A stretch of DNA of 40,282 nucleotides from contig JAKPKV010000073.1 in assembly GCA_029553475.1 (NCBI GenBank), positions 1-40,282 of the forward strand, written 5' to 3'. Position 1 is the stretch's first letter. Each line of letters begins with the position of its first letter. Positions 18,902 through 28,147 of the stretch are shown here, in pieces. The notes beneath the pieces were generated by a model that had not been told where the DNA came from, ran no database searches, and saw only the letters and a program-made list of their open reading frames with translations. The position numbers were made by a program, and so were the translations under genes. The DNA is from Armatimonadota bacterium. Lineage in GTDB: Bacteria > Armatimonadota > Hebobacteria > CAIYQO01.

Positions 18902-19636
18902 TTATGGGGAGGCCGATCCCGCGCGCCGCTCCCACGCTTCGAGGAACAGGATGGCGCCGGCGAGGATGATGGCGCCCGCGCCCCAACCGGCGGCGACATC
19001 GCTGGGATAGTGTACGTGCAGGTACACGCGGGCGAGGCCGGTGAGGAGGATCATCAGCGCGGCCAGCGCCAGCGCGATGCCGCGCGCCCAGCGCGCGCGG
19101 AGAAGGAAGCGCGCGGTCAGGTAGCCGAGCAGGCCGTAGACGACCACTGATCCGGTGGCGTGGCCGCTGGGAAAGCTGTGGCCGATTTCGTCAATGATGG
19201 CGGTGGGGGGGCGTTCCCGGCCGAAGAGGAGTTTTAACATCTCCACCAGCAGGCCGGTGAAGGCGGGCACCAGCAGGAAGACGAGCGCGGCGACCTCGCG
19301 CCGCTGGGCCAGCAGGCCGATCAGCATGGGGACGATGAGCAGCGCGATCCACGGCAGCACGAGGAGGTCGCTGATGAGGCGCGCCGCGGTATCGAGCGCC
19401 GGCGCGTGATACGGCTGCAGGGCGGCCTGGAGCCGGAGGTCCACGGGGGAGAGCTCCTGCTCGTAGAACTCATCCACCATCTCGCCGAAGACACGGATGC
19501 CGAGACCCGCGATGATGAGCGCCAGCGCCGACCACGGATGGCGCAGCATCCAGGCCCACAGCGCGAGGAGCGGGGTGCGTATCCATGCCGGCACGATCAC
19601 GGCAGATCCTTCCCTGGCGGAAACGATTCGTTTCAT
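18902..19636 (-). CDS. PAP2-family membrane phosphatase
   Basis: 244 residues with about six membrane helices. All three phosphatase motifs are present: KLLFGRERP (KX6RP), FPSGHATGS (PSGH, catalytic His) and ARVYLHVHYPSD (RX5HX3D, nucleophile His and Asp). Such enzymes dephosphorylate phosphatidate, undecaprenyl pyrophosphate or related lipids at the outer face of the inner membrane; the substrate cannot be told from sequence. ATG 19636 has AGCAGGAA about 11 nt upstream. Stands alone between two repeat-bearing regions. Confidence 0.93.
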   Translation of the reverse strand: MKRIVSAREGSAVIVPAWIRTPLLALWAWMLRHPWSALALIIAGLGIRVFGEMVDEFYEQELSPVDLRLQAALQPYHAPALDTAARLISDLLVLPWIALLIVPMLIGLLAQRREVAALVFLLVPAFTGLLVEMLKLLFGRERPPTAIIDEIGHSFPSGHATGSVVVYGLLGYLTARFLLRARWARGIALALAALMILLTGLARVYLHVHYPSDVAAGWGAGAIILAGAILFLEAWERRAGSASP

Positions 19637-19675
19637 GCCGGAGTATTCCTGCTGCCCTCCTCACCAAACTGTACG

Positions 19676-20129
19676 CGGGCGGCGCGCCAGCGGAACCCCG
19701 CGGGCAGCACCCGGTCGCTCATCCCTCTGTCCCGAAGGGACCGAAGCCGTTAGCCACGGGTGGAGCGTCAGCGGAACCCGTGGCTAACGGCCCCGCAAAC
19801 ATCCACAGCCCCGCAGGGGCGACAGAGAAACGCCACCCATGCCTCCTGAAACGTCACCGTCCGCTGCTGCTCGGCCTGCGGCTCGCGCTACCGCTTCACC
19901 GCGTCCCATCCGCTCACGCTGCTCGAGGATGTGCGGGGCCATCTCCGGTCGGGGCGGCGAATGAATCGGCCATGGTATCCTCCTGCTGTCGCCCCTGCGG
20001 GGCTATGATGTTTTGCGGGCCGGGGTCCACGGGTTCCGCTGACGCTCCACCCGTGGCTAACGGCTTCGGTCCCTTCGGGACAGAGGGATGAGCGACCGGG
20101 TGCTGCCCGCGGGGTCCGCTGGTGCGCCC
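19676..20129. repeat. Composite palindromic element R2, copy B
   Basis: Arms 19676-19825 and 19986-20129 are imperfect inverted repeats of each other and of the arms at 11735-12220. The 160-bp core is highly similar to copy A over about 146 bp (19841-19986 against 11923-12070) and in the same orientation, including the ribosome-like site and ATG (minus strand, 19972). The spacer just inside the left arm differs from copy A, so the conserved part is core plus arms. Confidence 0.75.
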
Positions 20130-20235
20130 TCCGTGGCGTTCCGGTTCCCGTATCTCCACCCGGCGTGCCAACGTGCGCCCCGGAACGCCACGGAGGGCGT
20201 TCCCGACGCTGGACGAGGCAAGGTCTATCGTGACG
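20126..20235. repeat. 19-bp inverted repeat with conserved lead-in (family R3, copy 2)
   Basis: 20126-20144 and 20180-20198 are exact reverse complements (GTGGCGTTCCGG core). 20210-20235 is the reverse complement of 11477-11502. Relative to copy 1 the unit is inverted and abuts the R2 element. 20236-20281 is CCCTAA-type degenerate sequence with no gene. Confidence 0.7.
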
Positions 20236-20281
20236 GCCCACCACCCCTAATCCCTAATCTCCAACCCCTAACCCGCTATAC

Positions 20282-21202
20282 CTACTGACCGGCTTTCTTC
20301 TCCAGCGTCTCGAAGAGCGTGTCCCAGCGGCGGCTCATACGGCCGGTATCCTCGCCGTCCGGCTTGTAAAAGGGGTTAAAATTCTGCATGGTGGTGGGGT
20401 CCATCATCGGACGCGCGCCGCGCGCGCCGTCGCCACCGGCCCCGCCCCTGCCACCGGGCGCGCCACCGGGACCGCCGCCCGGCCCGCCGGGGGGCGGCGC
20501 CCCGCCGCCGGGGGGAGGCCCGCCGCGCATGCCGCCGCCATTACCCGCGCCCCCGCCGCCGCCGGTGGCCCGGCGTCCGCCGTCGCGTTCCGGCATGGCG
20601 GCGATGGCATTACGCTGGGCCTCGGTGAGCACGCGCTGCACGTCGCGAATGGCCGCCTTCGCGTCATCCTGGGTCAGTTTTTCCTGCTTGCGCAGCGGCT
20701 GCAGCACTGCCAGCAGCTCTTTCGCCTGCTGCGCGGTGAGGGGCGTCTTGCCGTCGCGCTCCATTCGCATGATATTGCCGACGAGCCCCATGAGCTGGAA
20801 GGTGTACTTGTGCGTCTCCTGGAATTGAACGAATTTCTCGCGATCGAACGGCGCGCCACCGTTCTCACTCCGCCGGCCGCTGTTGGTCGCGCCGGCATTC
20901 GGACGCGAACCCTCGCGCGGCGGTGTCGCCGTGCCGGCGTTCGGCCGTCCGGTCGCGTTGGATGGCGTGCGCGCCTCGGCCGTCTTCGGCGGCGTGGCCG
21001 ATGGCGTCTCCTCGCGCACCGGCGGGCGCGCGGTCGGCGCGGCGGTGTCCGCCCGGGCAGTGGAGCGCGAGGGCGTGGCGCTGCCGGCGTTGGCCATTTG
21101 CGGCGGCGGCGCGGGCGCCGCCTGCTTCGAGAGCAGGAACGCGCCGACCGCCCCGCCCAGCACCAGCACCAGGGCGAGTCCGATTACCAGGTTACGCTGC
21201 AT
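20282..21202 (-). CDS. Anchored low-complexity protein, last gene of the efflux operon
   Basis: 306 residues. One N-terminal membrane segment (NLVIGLALVLVLGGAVGAFLL) without a clear cleavage site, then a Pro/Ala/Thr/Arg-rich linker to ~115. A helical domain at ~120-205 includes TAQQAKELLAVLQPLRKQEK and DDAKAAIRDVQRVLTEAQR, the pattern of periplasmic proteins with repeated LT-EQ helices. A Gly/Pro-rich run follows (~210-260), and the C-terminal ~40 residues contain FNPFYKPDGEDTGRMSRRWD. I do not recognise a family. ATG 21202 follows GGAGGAAT by 6 nt, 61 bp after the permease stop, so it is most likely co-transcribed and may be a periplasmic accessory or sensor of the pump. Confidence 0.75.
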   Translation of the reverse strand: MQRNLVIGLALVLVLGGAVGAFLLSKQAAPAPPPQMANAGSATPSRSTARADTAAPTARPPVREETPSATPPKTAEARTPSNATGRPNAGTATPPREGSRPNAGATNSGRRSENGGAPFDREKFVQFQETHKYTFQLMGLVGNIMRMERDGKTPLTAQQAKELLAVLQPLRKQEKLTQDDAKAAIRDVQRVLTEAQRNAIAAMPERDGGRRATGGGGGAGNGGGMRGGPPPGGGAPPPGGPGGGPGGAPGGRGGAGGDGARGARPMMDPTTMQNFNPFYKPDGEDTGRMSRRWDTLFETLEKKAGQ

Positions 21203-21263
21203 GGCGATTCCTCCATATGCATGATACGCCCGGAGGCCGCGCGCGGTTGCACGGCGACAGGAG

Positions 21264-22505
21264 CTATTCGTAGCGCAGCGCGTCAATCGGATCGAGCCGC
21301 GCCGCTTTCAACGCCGGGTAGACGCCGAAGATGATGCCCACCGCGGCGGAGAAGGAGAAGGACAGCACGATGGACACCGTGGAGACGACGGGCGTGGAGC
21401 CCAGCGTCTCGGCGGCGAAGGCGCCCGTCCAGGCGACCAACAGCAGGCCGAGCAGCACGCCGATGCCGCCCCCTGCCAGCGAGAGCACCACCGATTCCAC
21501 CAGGAACTGGAGCAGGATATCGCGCCGCCGCGCGCCCAGCGCCATGCGGATGCCGATCTCCCGCGTGCGCTCCGTCACCGACACCAGCATGATATTCATG
21601 ATGCCGATGCCGCCGACCAGCAGCGAGAGCGCCGCGACGCCGCCGAGGAGGACGGAGAAGATGGTGGCCGCTTCATTGGCAAACGACATGAACTCCGTCT
21701 GCGTCATGATGCGGAAGTCATCTTCAGCGCCGGAGGCCAGTCGGTGCCGCTTGCGCAGCAGCCGGGTGATCTCCTCCTGCGCCTGCGTCAGCGTATCCGA
21801 GGCGGTGGCGCGCGCGCTGATCATCCGCACGTTCTCCAATCCGAAGAGGCGGTTCATCGCGGTGGTGACGGGGATGAGAATCTGATCGTCCGGGTTGCCG
21901 AACCCGCCTTGCGAACCTTTCTGCGCCAGCACGCCGATGACGCGGAAGCGACTGCCGTTGATGCGGATATCCTTGCCCACCGGCGTTAGTTGAGCAAAAA
22001 GCTCCGTCGCCGTGTCGTAGCCGATGACCGCCACGCGCGAGGATGACCGCACGTCGCTGTTCGAGAAGAACTTGCCGGACGCCACCTTATAGTTGCGCAC
22101 GCCCGGATAATCCGCCGTGGTGCCGAGTACCTGGGTGTTGGTATTCTGGCTGCGATACTTCACCTGGGCGTTGGCGCCGGCTTCCGGCGCCACCGCCAAC
22201 ACCGAGGGGCAGTCGTCGGCGATGGCGTAAGCGTCGTCCAGCGTCAGCGACTGCGTGCTGCCGAAGCCGCCGCGCGCCGGGCCGCCGCCGCCGCCGCGCC
22301 TGCCGCCGCCGGAGAAGATCATCACCACGTCGGTGCCCATGGACTGGATGCTGCTCATCATCTGCACGCGCGTGCCTTCGGCGATGGCCAGCATGGCGAT
22401 GACGGCGAAGACGCCGATGATGACGCCGAGCATGGTGAGCGCGGAGCGGAGCTTGTTGGCCGCCAACCCTTCCAGGGCGACCAGTACGCTTTCCCACAGA
22501 TTCAT
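21264..22505 (-). CDS. MacB-like ABC transporter permease
   Basis: 413 residues with the MacB/FtsX layout: one N-terminal helix ([26 protein letters not shown]), a large periplasmic MacB_PCD domain (~50-280) including the glycine-rich [10 protein letters not shown], and three C-terminal helices with [23 protein letters not shown] and [17 protein letters not shown]. Uses ATP from the adjacent subunit for mechanotransmission rather than direct membrane translocation. Its ATG overlaps the ATPase stop by 4 bp (ATGA), so the two are translationally coupled; E. coli MacB has both in one chain, here split. Confidence 0.93.
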   Translation of the reverse strand: MNLWESVLVALEGLAANKLRSALTMLGVIIGVFAVIAMLAIAEGTRVQMMSSIQSMGTDVVMIFSGGGRRGGGGGPARGGFGSTQSLTLDDAYAIADDCPSVLAVAPEAGANAQVKYRSQNTNTQVLGTTADYPGVRNYKVASGKFFSNSDVRSSSRVAVIGYDTATELFAQLTPVGKDIRINGSRFRVIGVLAQKGSQGGFGNPDDQILIPVTTAMNRLFGLENVRMISARATASDTLTQAQEEITRLLRKRHRLASGAEDDFRIMTQTEFMSFANEAATIFSVLLGGVAALSLLVGGIGIMNIMLVSVTERTREIGIRMALGARRRDILLQFLVESVVLSLAGGGIGVLLGLLLVAWTGAFAAETLGSTPVVSTVSIVLSFSFSAAVGIIFGVYPALKAARLDPIDALRYE

Positions 22506-23239
22506 GCGTCCTCCTCCTCGTCCTCGGCGGGCAGCTTCGCCAGCACCTCGCGCGCGGCGACGCGCGCCGCCACCGGCTCATCCACGATGATATGGCCATC
22601 CTTGAAGCGGATGATGCGCTGGGCGTGGCGGGCGATATCTTCCTCATGGGTGACGATGATGATGGTCTTGCCTTCGGCGTGCAGCTCCTGGAAGATCGCC
22701 ATGATCTCCTCGCTGGTGCGGGTGTCCAGGTTGCCGGTGGGTTCGTCGCCGAGGATGATGGCCGGATTATTCACCAGCGCGCGGGCGATGGCCACGCGCT
22801 GCTGCTGCCCGCCGGAGAGCTCGTTCGGACGGTGATGGATGCGCGCGCCGAGGCCCACCCGCTCCAGCGCGGCGACGGCGCACGCTTCTACCTCCCGCGC
22901 CGCGGGATTATACATCATGGGCAGCATGACCTGCTTGATGGCCGGGCGGCGGGGGATGAGGTTGAAGGTCTGGAAGACGAAGCCGATGCGGCGATTGCGT
23001 ATCGCCGCCAGCTCGTCGTCGGACATGCCGGACACCTGGAAGCCGTCCAGGATATATTCCCCGCTCGTGGGCTTGTCCAGGCAGCCGAGGATATTCATGA
23101 AGGTGGATTTCCCGGAACCGGAGGGGCCCATGATGGCGACGAACTCGCCGGCGCCGATCTCCAGCGCAACGCCTTTCAGCGCCCGCACGGCGATGTCGCC
23201 CATGTGATAGGTTTTCTGCAGGTCGCGCACGGAAATCAT
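22502..23239 (-). CDS. MacB-like ABC transporter ATPase
   Basis: 245 residues. Walker [10 protein letters not shown] at 38-46, Q-loop [10 protein letters not shown], signature [15 protein letters not shown], Walker [13 protein letters not shown] and switch His in IIVTHEE: a complete LolD/MacB-type nucleotide-binding domain. The C-terminal 35 residues are acidic (PAEDEEEDA). ATG 23239 follows a GGGAGGTGA site; the frame could extend upstream into macA, but that part is not conserved. 20 bp after macA. Confidence 0.95.
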   Translation of the reverse strand: MISVRDLQKTYHMGDIAVRALKGVALEIGAGEFVAIMGPSGSGKSTFMNILGCLDKPTSGEYILDGFQVSGMSDDELAAIRNRRIGFVFQTFNLIPRRPAIKQVMLPMMYNPAAREVEACAVAALERVGLGARIHHRPNELSGGQQQRVAIARALVNNPAIILGDEPTGNLDTRTSEEIMAIFQELHAEGKTIIIVTHEEDIARHAQRIIRFKDGHIIVDEPVAARVAAREVLAKLPAEDEEEDA

Positions 23240-23259
23240 GCGGTCACCTCCCTTCGCGC

Positions 23260-25122
23260 CTAGCGCCGCCGCCCCCCACCGCCGCCGAGGATCCCGCGCG
23301 TGCGCCGCCCCGACGAGGCGGACGGCTCGGTGATGGCGGTGACGACCGATTCGCCTGCGCTGACGCCCTCCAGGATTTCGGTATTGTCGACGCCGACGAT
23401 GCCGACGCGCACGGAGCGCGTCACCCGTTTGCCGTCCACCATCACCGTGACGGTGGCGCCGCTGTCCGTCTCGTTCACCGCTTCGCTGGGCACCAACAGG
23501 GCATCGGTATGCCGCTCGGTGATGAAGTCGCAGGTGGCGTTCATGCCCGGCTTCAGGCGCCGGTCGGTCCAATCAAGCTGCACGGTGACCGGGATGGTGG
23601 TGACGGTCTGCGTGGTGGTGGCCTGCGGGGCGATCTTCGTCACCAGGCCGGAGAAGAGCTCATCCGGGTAGGCATCCACGGTGATATCCACGTTCTGCCC
23701 GACGCGGATTTTGCCGATGTCCGTCTCATCCACGTCCACCTGGATGCGCATCTTCGTCACGTCGGCGATATCCACCAGACCGACGCCGGCGCCGGAGCCG
23801 CCCAGCGAGGAGCGGCCGGCGGTGACGATGGAGCCGACTTCCACGTATTTTTTCACCACCACGCCGTCGCGCGGGGCGGTGATCGTCGAGTAGCTGACCT
23901 GCGTGCGGGCATTGGCCACTGACGCGGCGGTGCGCGCACGGGAGGCTTCCGCCTGGGTGATCTCCTCGCGGCGTATCTGCACCTGATGCGCGCTGGCGCG
24001 CGCTGAGGCCAAGTTCGCTTCCGCCTGTTTCAGCGCCGCGCGGGCGGCGGCGATATCCTGCACCTTCACGGTATCCTGTCCCTTGCCCGCCTGCGCGGCG
24101 GCCAGATTCGCTTCCGCCTGTTTCACGGCGGCGCGGGCGGCGGTCGCGTCCTGCCGCTTCAGGTCATCCTGCATGCCGTTGGCCTGCGCGCTGGCCAGCG
24201 CGGCTTCCGCCTGATCCACGCGCGCCTGCGCGGCCTGGATGTCTTCGCGCGCTTCATCTTTCACGGTATCCAGCTTCTGCCGGGCGGTGGCGAGCTGCGC
24301 CTTCGCGACAGCGAAGCTCTGCTGGGCGGTATCCACCTGACTGCGCGGCACGTAGCCTTTGGCGAGGAGCTGCTGCTGGCGCGCGAGGTTCGTCTCGGCG
24401 TGGGCGTAGTTCGCCTGCGCCTGGTCAAAGGAGGCCTGGGCGGCGGCGATCTTTTGCGGCGCCAGCGCGGTTTTGGTCTGCTGGAGCGCAGAGCGCGCGG
24501 CGGCCAGGCTGCTCTCCGCCTGCTTGATGGCGGTGGCGGTCAACCGGGGCTGGGCGGCGGCCTGCGCTTCCGCTTGCGCCAGCCGGGCGCGGGCGGCGGC
24601 CAGGGATTCCGTCGCCTGCTGCACGGCAGACTCCGAGGTCGTCGTCTGCATGTCGGCGAGTTTCTCCGCCTGCGCCAGCCGGGCGCGGGCGCTGGCGACG
24701 GCTTGTTCGGCGGCGGCCACGTTGGTGACCTGCTGCCGGCGCTGGAGCTCCAGGCTCTCGCGCGAGGAGTGCACGCGGGCGGTGGCGCCGGTCAGGTCGG
24801 CCTCCATCTGCTCCAGCGCGCTCAACGCGTCCGCCGGGTCTATGCGCGCGATGAGCTGTCCGGCGCGCACGAGATCGCCCTCATCCACCGCCAGCTCGAC
24901 GATCTGCCCGCCGACGTTGGATTTCACCTCCACCGTGGTCACCGGCTGCAGGATGCCGTTGCCGGAGACGCTGGAGGTCACCGTGCCGCGAAACACCGTC
25001 GCGGTGCTGATAATGGGCTCCGGTTTTCCCTGTTGTCGGGCTTTCACGATGAAGAAGCCGGCGACGACGGCGATGACCGCGATGGCGATGATCCACCGGG
25101 TGGGACGGCGTTTAGTGCGCAT
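23260..25122 (-). CDS. MacA-like periplasmic adaptor with an unusually long coiled-coil hairpin
   Basis: 620 residues versus about 370-400 for typical MacA. Signal anchor ([17 protein letters not shown]), a lipoyl half ([22 protein letters not shown]), then ~330 residues of Ala/Gln/Glu-rich coiled coil (~85-420), the second lipoyl half ([21 protein letters not shown]), a beta-barrel and a membrane-proximal domain, ending in a Gly/Arg tail. The hairpin contains three tandem 31-residue units starting QAEA, at 24017-24295. Links the MacB pump to the TolC channel. ATG 25122 follows AAGGAGGT and overlaps tolC by 11 bp. Confidence 0.92.
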   Translation of the reverse strand: MRTKRRPTRWIIAIAVIAVVAGFFIVKARQQGKPEPIISTATVFRGTVTSSVSGNGILQPVTTVEVKSNVGGQIVELAVDEGDLVRAGQLIARIDPADALSALEQMEADLTGATARVHSSRESLELQRRQQVTNVAAAEQAVASARARLAQAEKLADMQTTTSESAVQQATESLAAARARLAQAEAQAAAQPRLTATAIKQAESSLAAARSALQQTKTALAPQKIAAAQASFDQAQANYAHAETNLARQQQLLAKGYVPRSQVDTAQQSFAVAKAQLATARQKLDTVKDEAREDIQAAQARVDQAEAALASAQANGMQDDLKRQDATAARAAVKQAEANLAAAQAGKGQDTVKVQDIAAARAALKQAEANLASARASAHQVQIRREEITQAEASRARTAASVANARTQVSYSTITAPRDGVVVKKYVEVGSIVTAGRSSLGGSGAGVGLVDIADVTKMRIQVDVDETDIGKIRVGQNVDITVDAYPDELFSGLVTKIAPQATTTQTVTTIPVTVQLDWTDRRLKPGMNATCDFITERHTDALLVPSEAVNETDSGATVTVMVDGKRVTRSVRVGIVGVDNTEILEGVSAGESVVTAITEPSASSGRRTRGILGGGGGRRR

Positions 25123-26380
25123 AGAGACCTCCTTGCGTGCCGATGGCGTATTCGAGCTGGGCATACGAGGTGTAGTAGTCGTAGCGCGCCTGTATTGCGC
25201 TGCTGCGCGCGGTGACGACTTCCACCTGGGCGTTCAGCAGATCGAGCGTGATGGCCAGTCCCTGTGCATACCGATCCTGCTGGACATCAACGTTCTTCTG
25301 GGCGGCCTGCAGGCTCAGGTCGCTGGCCGCCAGGCGCTCGCGCGCGCTTTCCAGGTTGAGGTAGGCTGCCTCCACCTCGGCCTCAATGTCGCGGCTGATC
25401 TGCGCGGCGCGTATCTCGGCGGAGGACAGGCTCACTTGCGCCTCGCGGTACGCGGCGCGGTTGCTGCCGCCGTTGAAGAGGTCGTAGGCGATGCCGCCGA
25501 CGATGGTGAAGGCGTTGGGATCGCCGCTGGCGATGGGCTGATCGAAGGAGCCGTTGACCACCAGTCGCGGCAGCAGCGCGATTTTCGCCGACTTCACCGA
25601 CGCGCCGGCGGATTGCACGCCCGCCCGCGTCTCTCCCACCTCCGGCCGGTCCGCCGCGCCGCGCGCCAGCGAGTCTTCGAATGAGGTGATGGGCAGGGCC
25701 GGCGGCGCGGCATAGTCCGCCACCGTGAAGGCCGGAGACGGCGACAGCCCCATCGCCTGCTGCAGCTGCACGGACGCCGTGCGGATGGCGGTGTGCGCCG
25801 CCAGCAGGTCCACGCGGGCGTTGGCGAGTTGCGCCTCCACCGGCAGCCTGTCCACCTCGGCGGCGTCGCCGGCATCCACGCGCGCCTGCACCAGCGTCAG
25901 GTAATTCTCCAGGTATGCGACGCGCGCGGTTTGCACCGTGGCGAGCTGCCGGGCGCGCAGCAGCGCGAAGTAATCGCGGGTGACGGCGTAGACCACCGTC
26001 TGCCGCGTGCGCGCCAGCGTATAGCCGCTCTGCGCCACGGCGGCGTTGGCGCCGCTGATCCGCGCCTCGCGCAGCCCGCCGTCGTAGAAGTTTTCGGTGA
26101 TGGTCAGTGACGCGCCGTCGCGCTGGCCCGTCGCGCGCCCCGATTCCGCCAGCACGGTGCTGTGCGAGATGGCGATGCTCGGATAGTAGGCGCTTTTCGC
26201 CTGTGTTGCCCGCGCGCGCGCGCTCTCCACCGCGTTGGCGCCCTGCAGGATGCCGGCTTGCCGCTGCAGGGCGGTCTCCACGCAGGCGCGCAGGGTGAAC
26301 GGCGCGGGGTCCTCGGCCAGCGCGGGGAGGGTGAGGGCGAGCGTGAAGAGCAGGAATCGGGCGATGGTGTTAGCGGTCAT
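25112..26380 (-). CDS. TolC-family outer-membrane efflux channel
   Basis: 422 residues with signal peptide (ARFLLFTLALTLPALA). Two homologous TolC/OEP halves show alternating coiled-coil helices (LRACVETALQRQAGILQGANAVESARARATQAK and its second-half counterpart VEAAYLNLESARERLAASDLSLQAAQ). Trimer forms the outer-membrane beta-barrel and periplasmic tunnel of the pump. ATG 26380 has GGAGGACACC immediately upstream; the gene overlaps marR by 11 bp and macA by 11 bp. Confidence 0.94.
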   Translation of the reverse strand: MTANTIARFLLFTLALTLPALAEDPAPFTLRACVETALQRQAGILQGANAVESARARATQAKSAYYPSIAISHSTVLAESGRATGQRDGASLTITENFYDGGLREARISGANAAVAQSGYTLARTRQTVVYAVTRDYFALLRARQLATVQTARVAYLENYLTLVQARVDAGDAAEVDRLPVEAQLANARVDLLAAHTAIRTASVQLQQAMGLSPSPAFTVADYAAPPALPITSFEDSLARGAADRPEVGETRAGVQSAGASVKSAKIALLPRLVVNGSFDQPIASGDPNAFTIVGGIAYDLFNGGSNRAAYREAQVSLSSAEIRAAQISRDIEAEVEAAYLNLESARERLAASDLSLQAAQKNVDVQQDRYAQGLAITLDLLNAQVEVVTARSSAIQARYDYYTSYAQLEYAIGTQGGLYAH

Positions 26381-26870
26381 GGTGTCCTCCGTGTGGCGCG
26401 CCGGGACAGGCGGCGTCGCCATTCAGGGCGAAGCGCCGCCGTAGGATGCCCATCGCGTGGAGAATGGCGCGCTGTTCGTCGTCGGTCAGCGAGGCGAGAT
26501 GGGTGGCCAGGTAGGCGACGCCTTCCTGGTGGAAGGCATGCAGCAGCTCCCGCCCCCGCGGCGTCAGCGACAGCAGGACGCGCCGGCGGTCGTCCGGCGC
26601 GATAGCGCGGGCGACGAGCCCGCGCTCCACTAACCCGTCAACGAGTTTTGACGCCGACGGCAGGCCCGAGGCGATATGGCGGGCGAGGAAGGAGAGCGAG
26701 GCGCCGTCGTGTTTATCCACGACGTTCAAGGCGTGGAATTGCGGGGCGGAGAGGTCGCCAGCGTGCCGCCGGTGCATTTCGGCGCCGATGGTGCGCATGA
26801 TGAGCGGCAGCGTGGCCATCACTTCCGCGGCGCAACTGCGCGCCGCGTTGTCAGCAATAAGTTCACTCAT
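26370..26870 (-). CDS. MarR-family transcriptional regulator
   Basis: 166 residues. Winged-helix core: LSAPQFHALNVVDKHDGASLSFLARHIASGLPSASKLVDGLVERGLVAR, then the wing DDRRRVLLSLTPRG, flanked by the dimerisation helices. The C-terminal end is His-rich (GAPHGGHHDR), which might bind metal. ATG 26870 follows GGGAGAA by 9 nt; an upstream ATG at 26888 has no ribosome site. As first gene of the efflux operon, next to a palindromic operator, it is almost certainly an autorepressor relieved by a pump substrate. Confidence 0.93.
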   Translation of the reverse strand: MSELIADNAARSCAAEVMATLPLIMRTIGAEMHRRHAGDLSAPQFHALNVVDKHDGASLSFLARHIASGLPSASKLVDGLVERGLVARAIAPDDRRRVLLSLTPRGRELLHAFHQEGVAYLATHLASLTDDEQRAILHAMGILRRRFALNGDAACPGAPHGGHHDR

Positions 26871-26893
26871 CGAATAATTCTCCCGCATAATAG

Positions 26894-26934
26894 TTGCATA
26901 TGCAAAGTATAATCCCGGCTTGCCGATATGTCAA
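26894..26934 (-). promoter_or_regulatory. Promoter and MarR operator of the efflux operon
   Basis: On the minus strand: TTGACA (complement of 26929-26934, perfect -35), 17-bp spacer, TATACT (complement of 26906-26911, -10). Directly downstream is the perfect 12-bp palindrome TTGCATATGCAA (26894-26905), covering the predicted start. The layout is typical of MarR repressor control. Confidence 0.8.
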
Positions 26935-27214
26935 GCGACAGGTTGAGGGTAGTTCCTGGTTCCTCGTTCCTGGTTGGAGCGGGTTGAGATGACCGGTCGG
27001 ACCGCCGGCTTCCAGCCGGACACCGGTCATCGCGACCGTCCCGGTCACGTGCCGGCAGAATGCCGGCGGTCCGACCGCCGGCCGGCGCAGCGGGGATAAA
27101 AAACGCGGCGCGCGCGACTGGAGTGATTTATGCTACAATAGGGCAGAAGAGGCATCGGCCGTATACGGGCACGGCATCCCCGAGTCCCGGGCAGCGCACA
27201 GGAGATGATCAGTC
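26935..27214. other. Intergenic region with 16-bp inverted repeat and weak plus-strand promoter
   Basis: 26944-26987 consists of repeated TTCCTGGTT-like words. 26994-27009 and 27062-27077 are exact 16-bp reverse complements (CGGTCGGACCGCCGGC) with further short GCCGG dyads inside. On the plus strand TGCTACAAT (27131-27139) is an extended -10 candidate for the PAS-GGDEF gene; no clear -35. No gene. Confidence 0.55.
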
Positions 27215-28147
27215 ATGCGTATTCTGGGCACATCGTATCTGCATTTGCTTGACAGCCTGCATGACGGCGTATACGTCGTGAATCGCGACCGCCGGATTCG
27301 GTTCTGGAACTCCAGCGCAGAGCAAATCACCGGGTATCCGGCCGCGGAGGTGGTGAACCGGCGCTGTTCCGAGAACATCCTCATGCACGTGGATAAAGAC
27401 GGGCGCCCGCTGTGCAAGGATCACTGCCCGCTGCGCGCGACGCTGCAGGATGGGCAGAAACGCGAGATGGAGGCGTATCTGCACCACGCGGACGGACACC
27501 GCATTCCCGTGCTGGTGCGGGTCGCGCCGTTATTTAACGCGAAGAAGCAGATCGTGGGCGTCATCGAAAGTTTTAACGAGAGCACGCTACGCGCCGACCT
27601 CATCGAGCGCCTGCATCAACTGGAGGCGCTGGCGCTGCTGGATGAGTTGACGCAGGTCGGCAATCGCCGCTATGCCAACATCACCCTCAGCACGCGCATG
27701 CATGAATTCACCCGCTACGGCATTCCGTTCGGCGTGATGATGGTAGACGTGGATACCTTCAAAGAGTTCAACGACACGTACGGGCACGATATCGGGGATA
27801 TGGTGATCCGCATGGTGGCGCGTACCATGCAGGACGCGCTGCGCACCAGCGACGTGCTCTGCCGCTGGGGCGGCGACGAGTTCCTCATTATCGTGCCGAA
27901 CGCGAGCGAGGAGCAGTTGCAGCGCCTGGGCGACCGCTTGCGCGGCCTCATCTCCACCTCGTTCCTCACCCAGTCCCAGGGGATCCTCAAAGTGACGGTC
28001 TCCGCCGGCGCGACGATGGCAGTACTCGATGACTCGGCGGAGACGCTGCTGAAACGCGCCGACATGCTGCTCTACCGCGCCAAAGACGGCGGGCGGAATC
28101 GCGTCATCGTCGAGCTGGCCACGGCCGCGGCGGGACGGGACGCATGA
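27215..28147 (+). CDS. PAS-GGDEF diguanylate cyclase
   Basis: 310 residues, no membrane helix, so a soluble sensor-enzyme making cyclic di-GMP. PAS domain at ~8-122 with an unusual cysteine/histidine set: Cys51, His58, Cys67 and Cys71 in RRCSENILMHVD and LCKDHCPL. GGDEF domain at ~140-300: DELTQVGNRRYA, active site WGGDEF (219-223), and the product-inhibition I-site RTSD (210-213) exactly five residues before it. The catalytic motif is intact. ATG 27215 follows GGAG by 10 nt. Its stop overlaps the next ATG (ATGA), coupling it to the glycosidase-like genes. Confidence 0.93.
   Translation: MRILGTSYLHLLDSLHDGVYVVNRDRRIRFWNSSAEQITGYPAAEVVNRRCSENILMHVDKDGRPLCKDHCPLRATLQDGQKREMEAYLHHADGHRIPVLVRVAPLFNAKKQIVGVIESFNESTLRADLIERLHQLEALALLDELTQVGNRRYANITLSTRMHEFTRYGIPFGVMMVDVDTFKEFNDTYGHDIGDMVIRMVARTMQDALRTSDVLCRWGGDEFLIIVPNASEEQLQRLGDRLRGLISTSFLTQSQGILKVTVSAGATMAVLDDSAETLLKRADMLLYRAKDGGRNRVIVELATAAAGRDA

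Noticed and set aside
12141-18986. A 2281-codon open frame on the minus strand
   Set aside because: It is exactly antisense to the alpha-2-macroglobulin, is His/Arg/Val/Gly-rich with no domain pattern, and arises because G+C-rich codon use removes stops from the complementary frame.
19914-20244. Frames of 85-118 codons in the R2 copy B region
   Set aside because: They translate palindromic arm sequence (PKGPKPLATGG-type). The same peptides appear on both strands of both copies, as expected from inverted repeats rather than genes.
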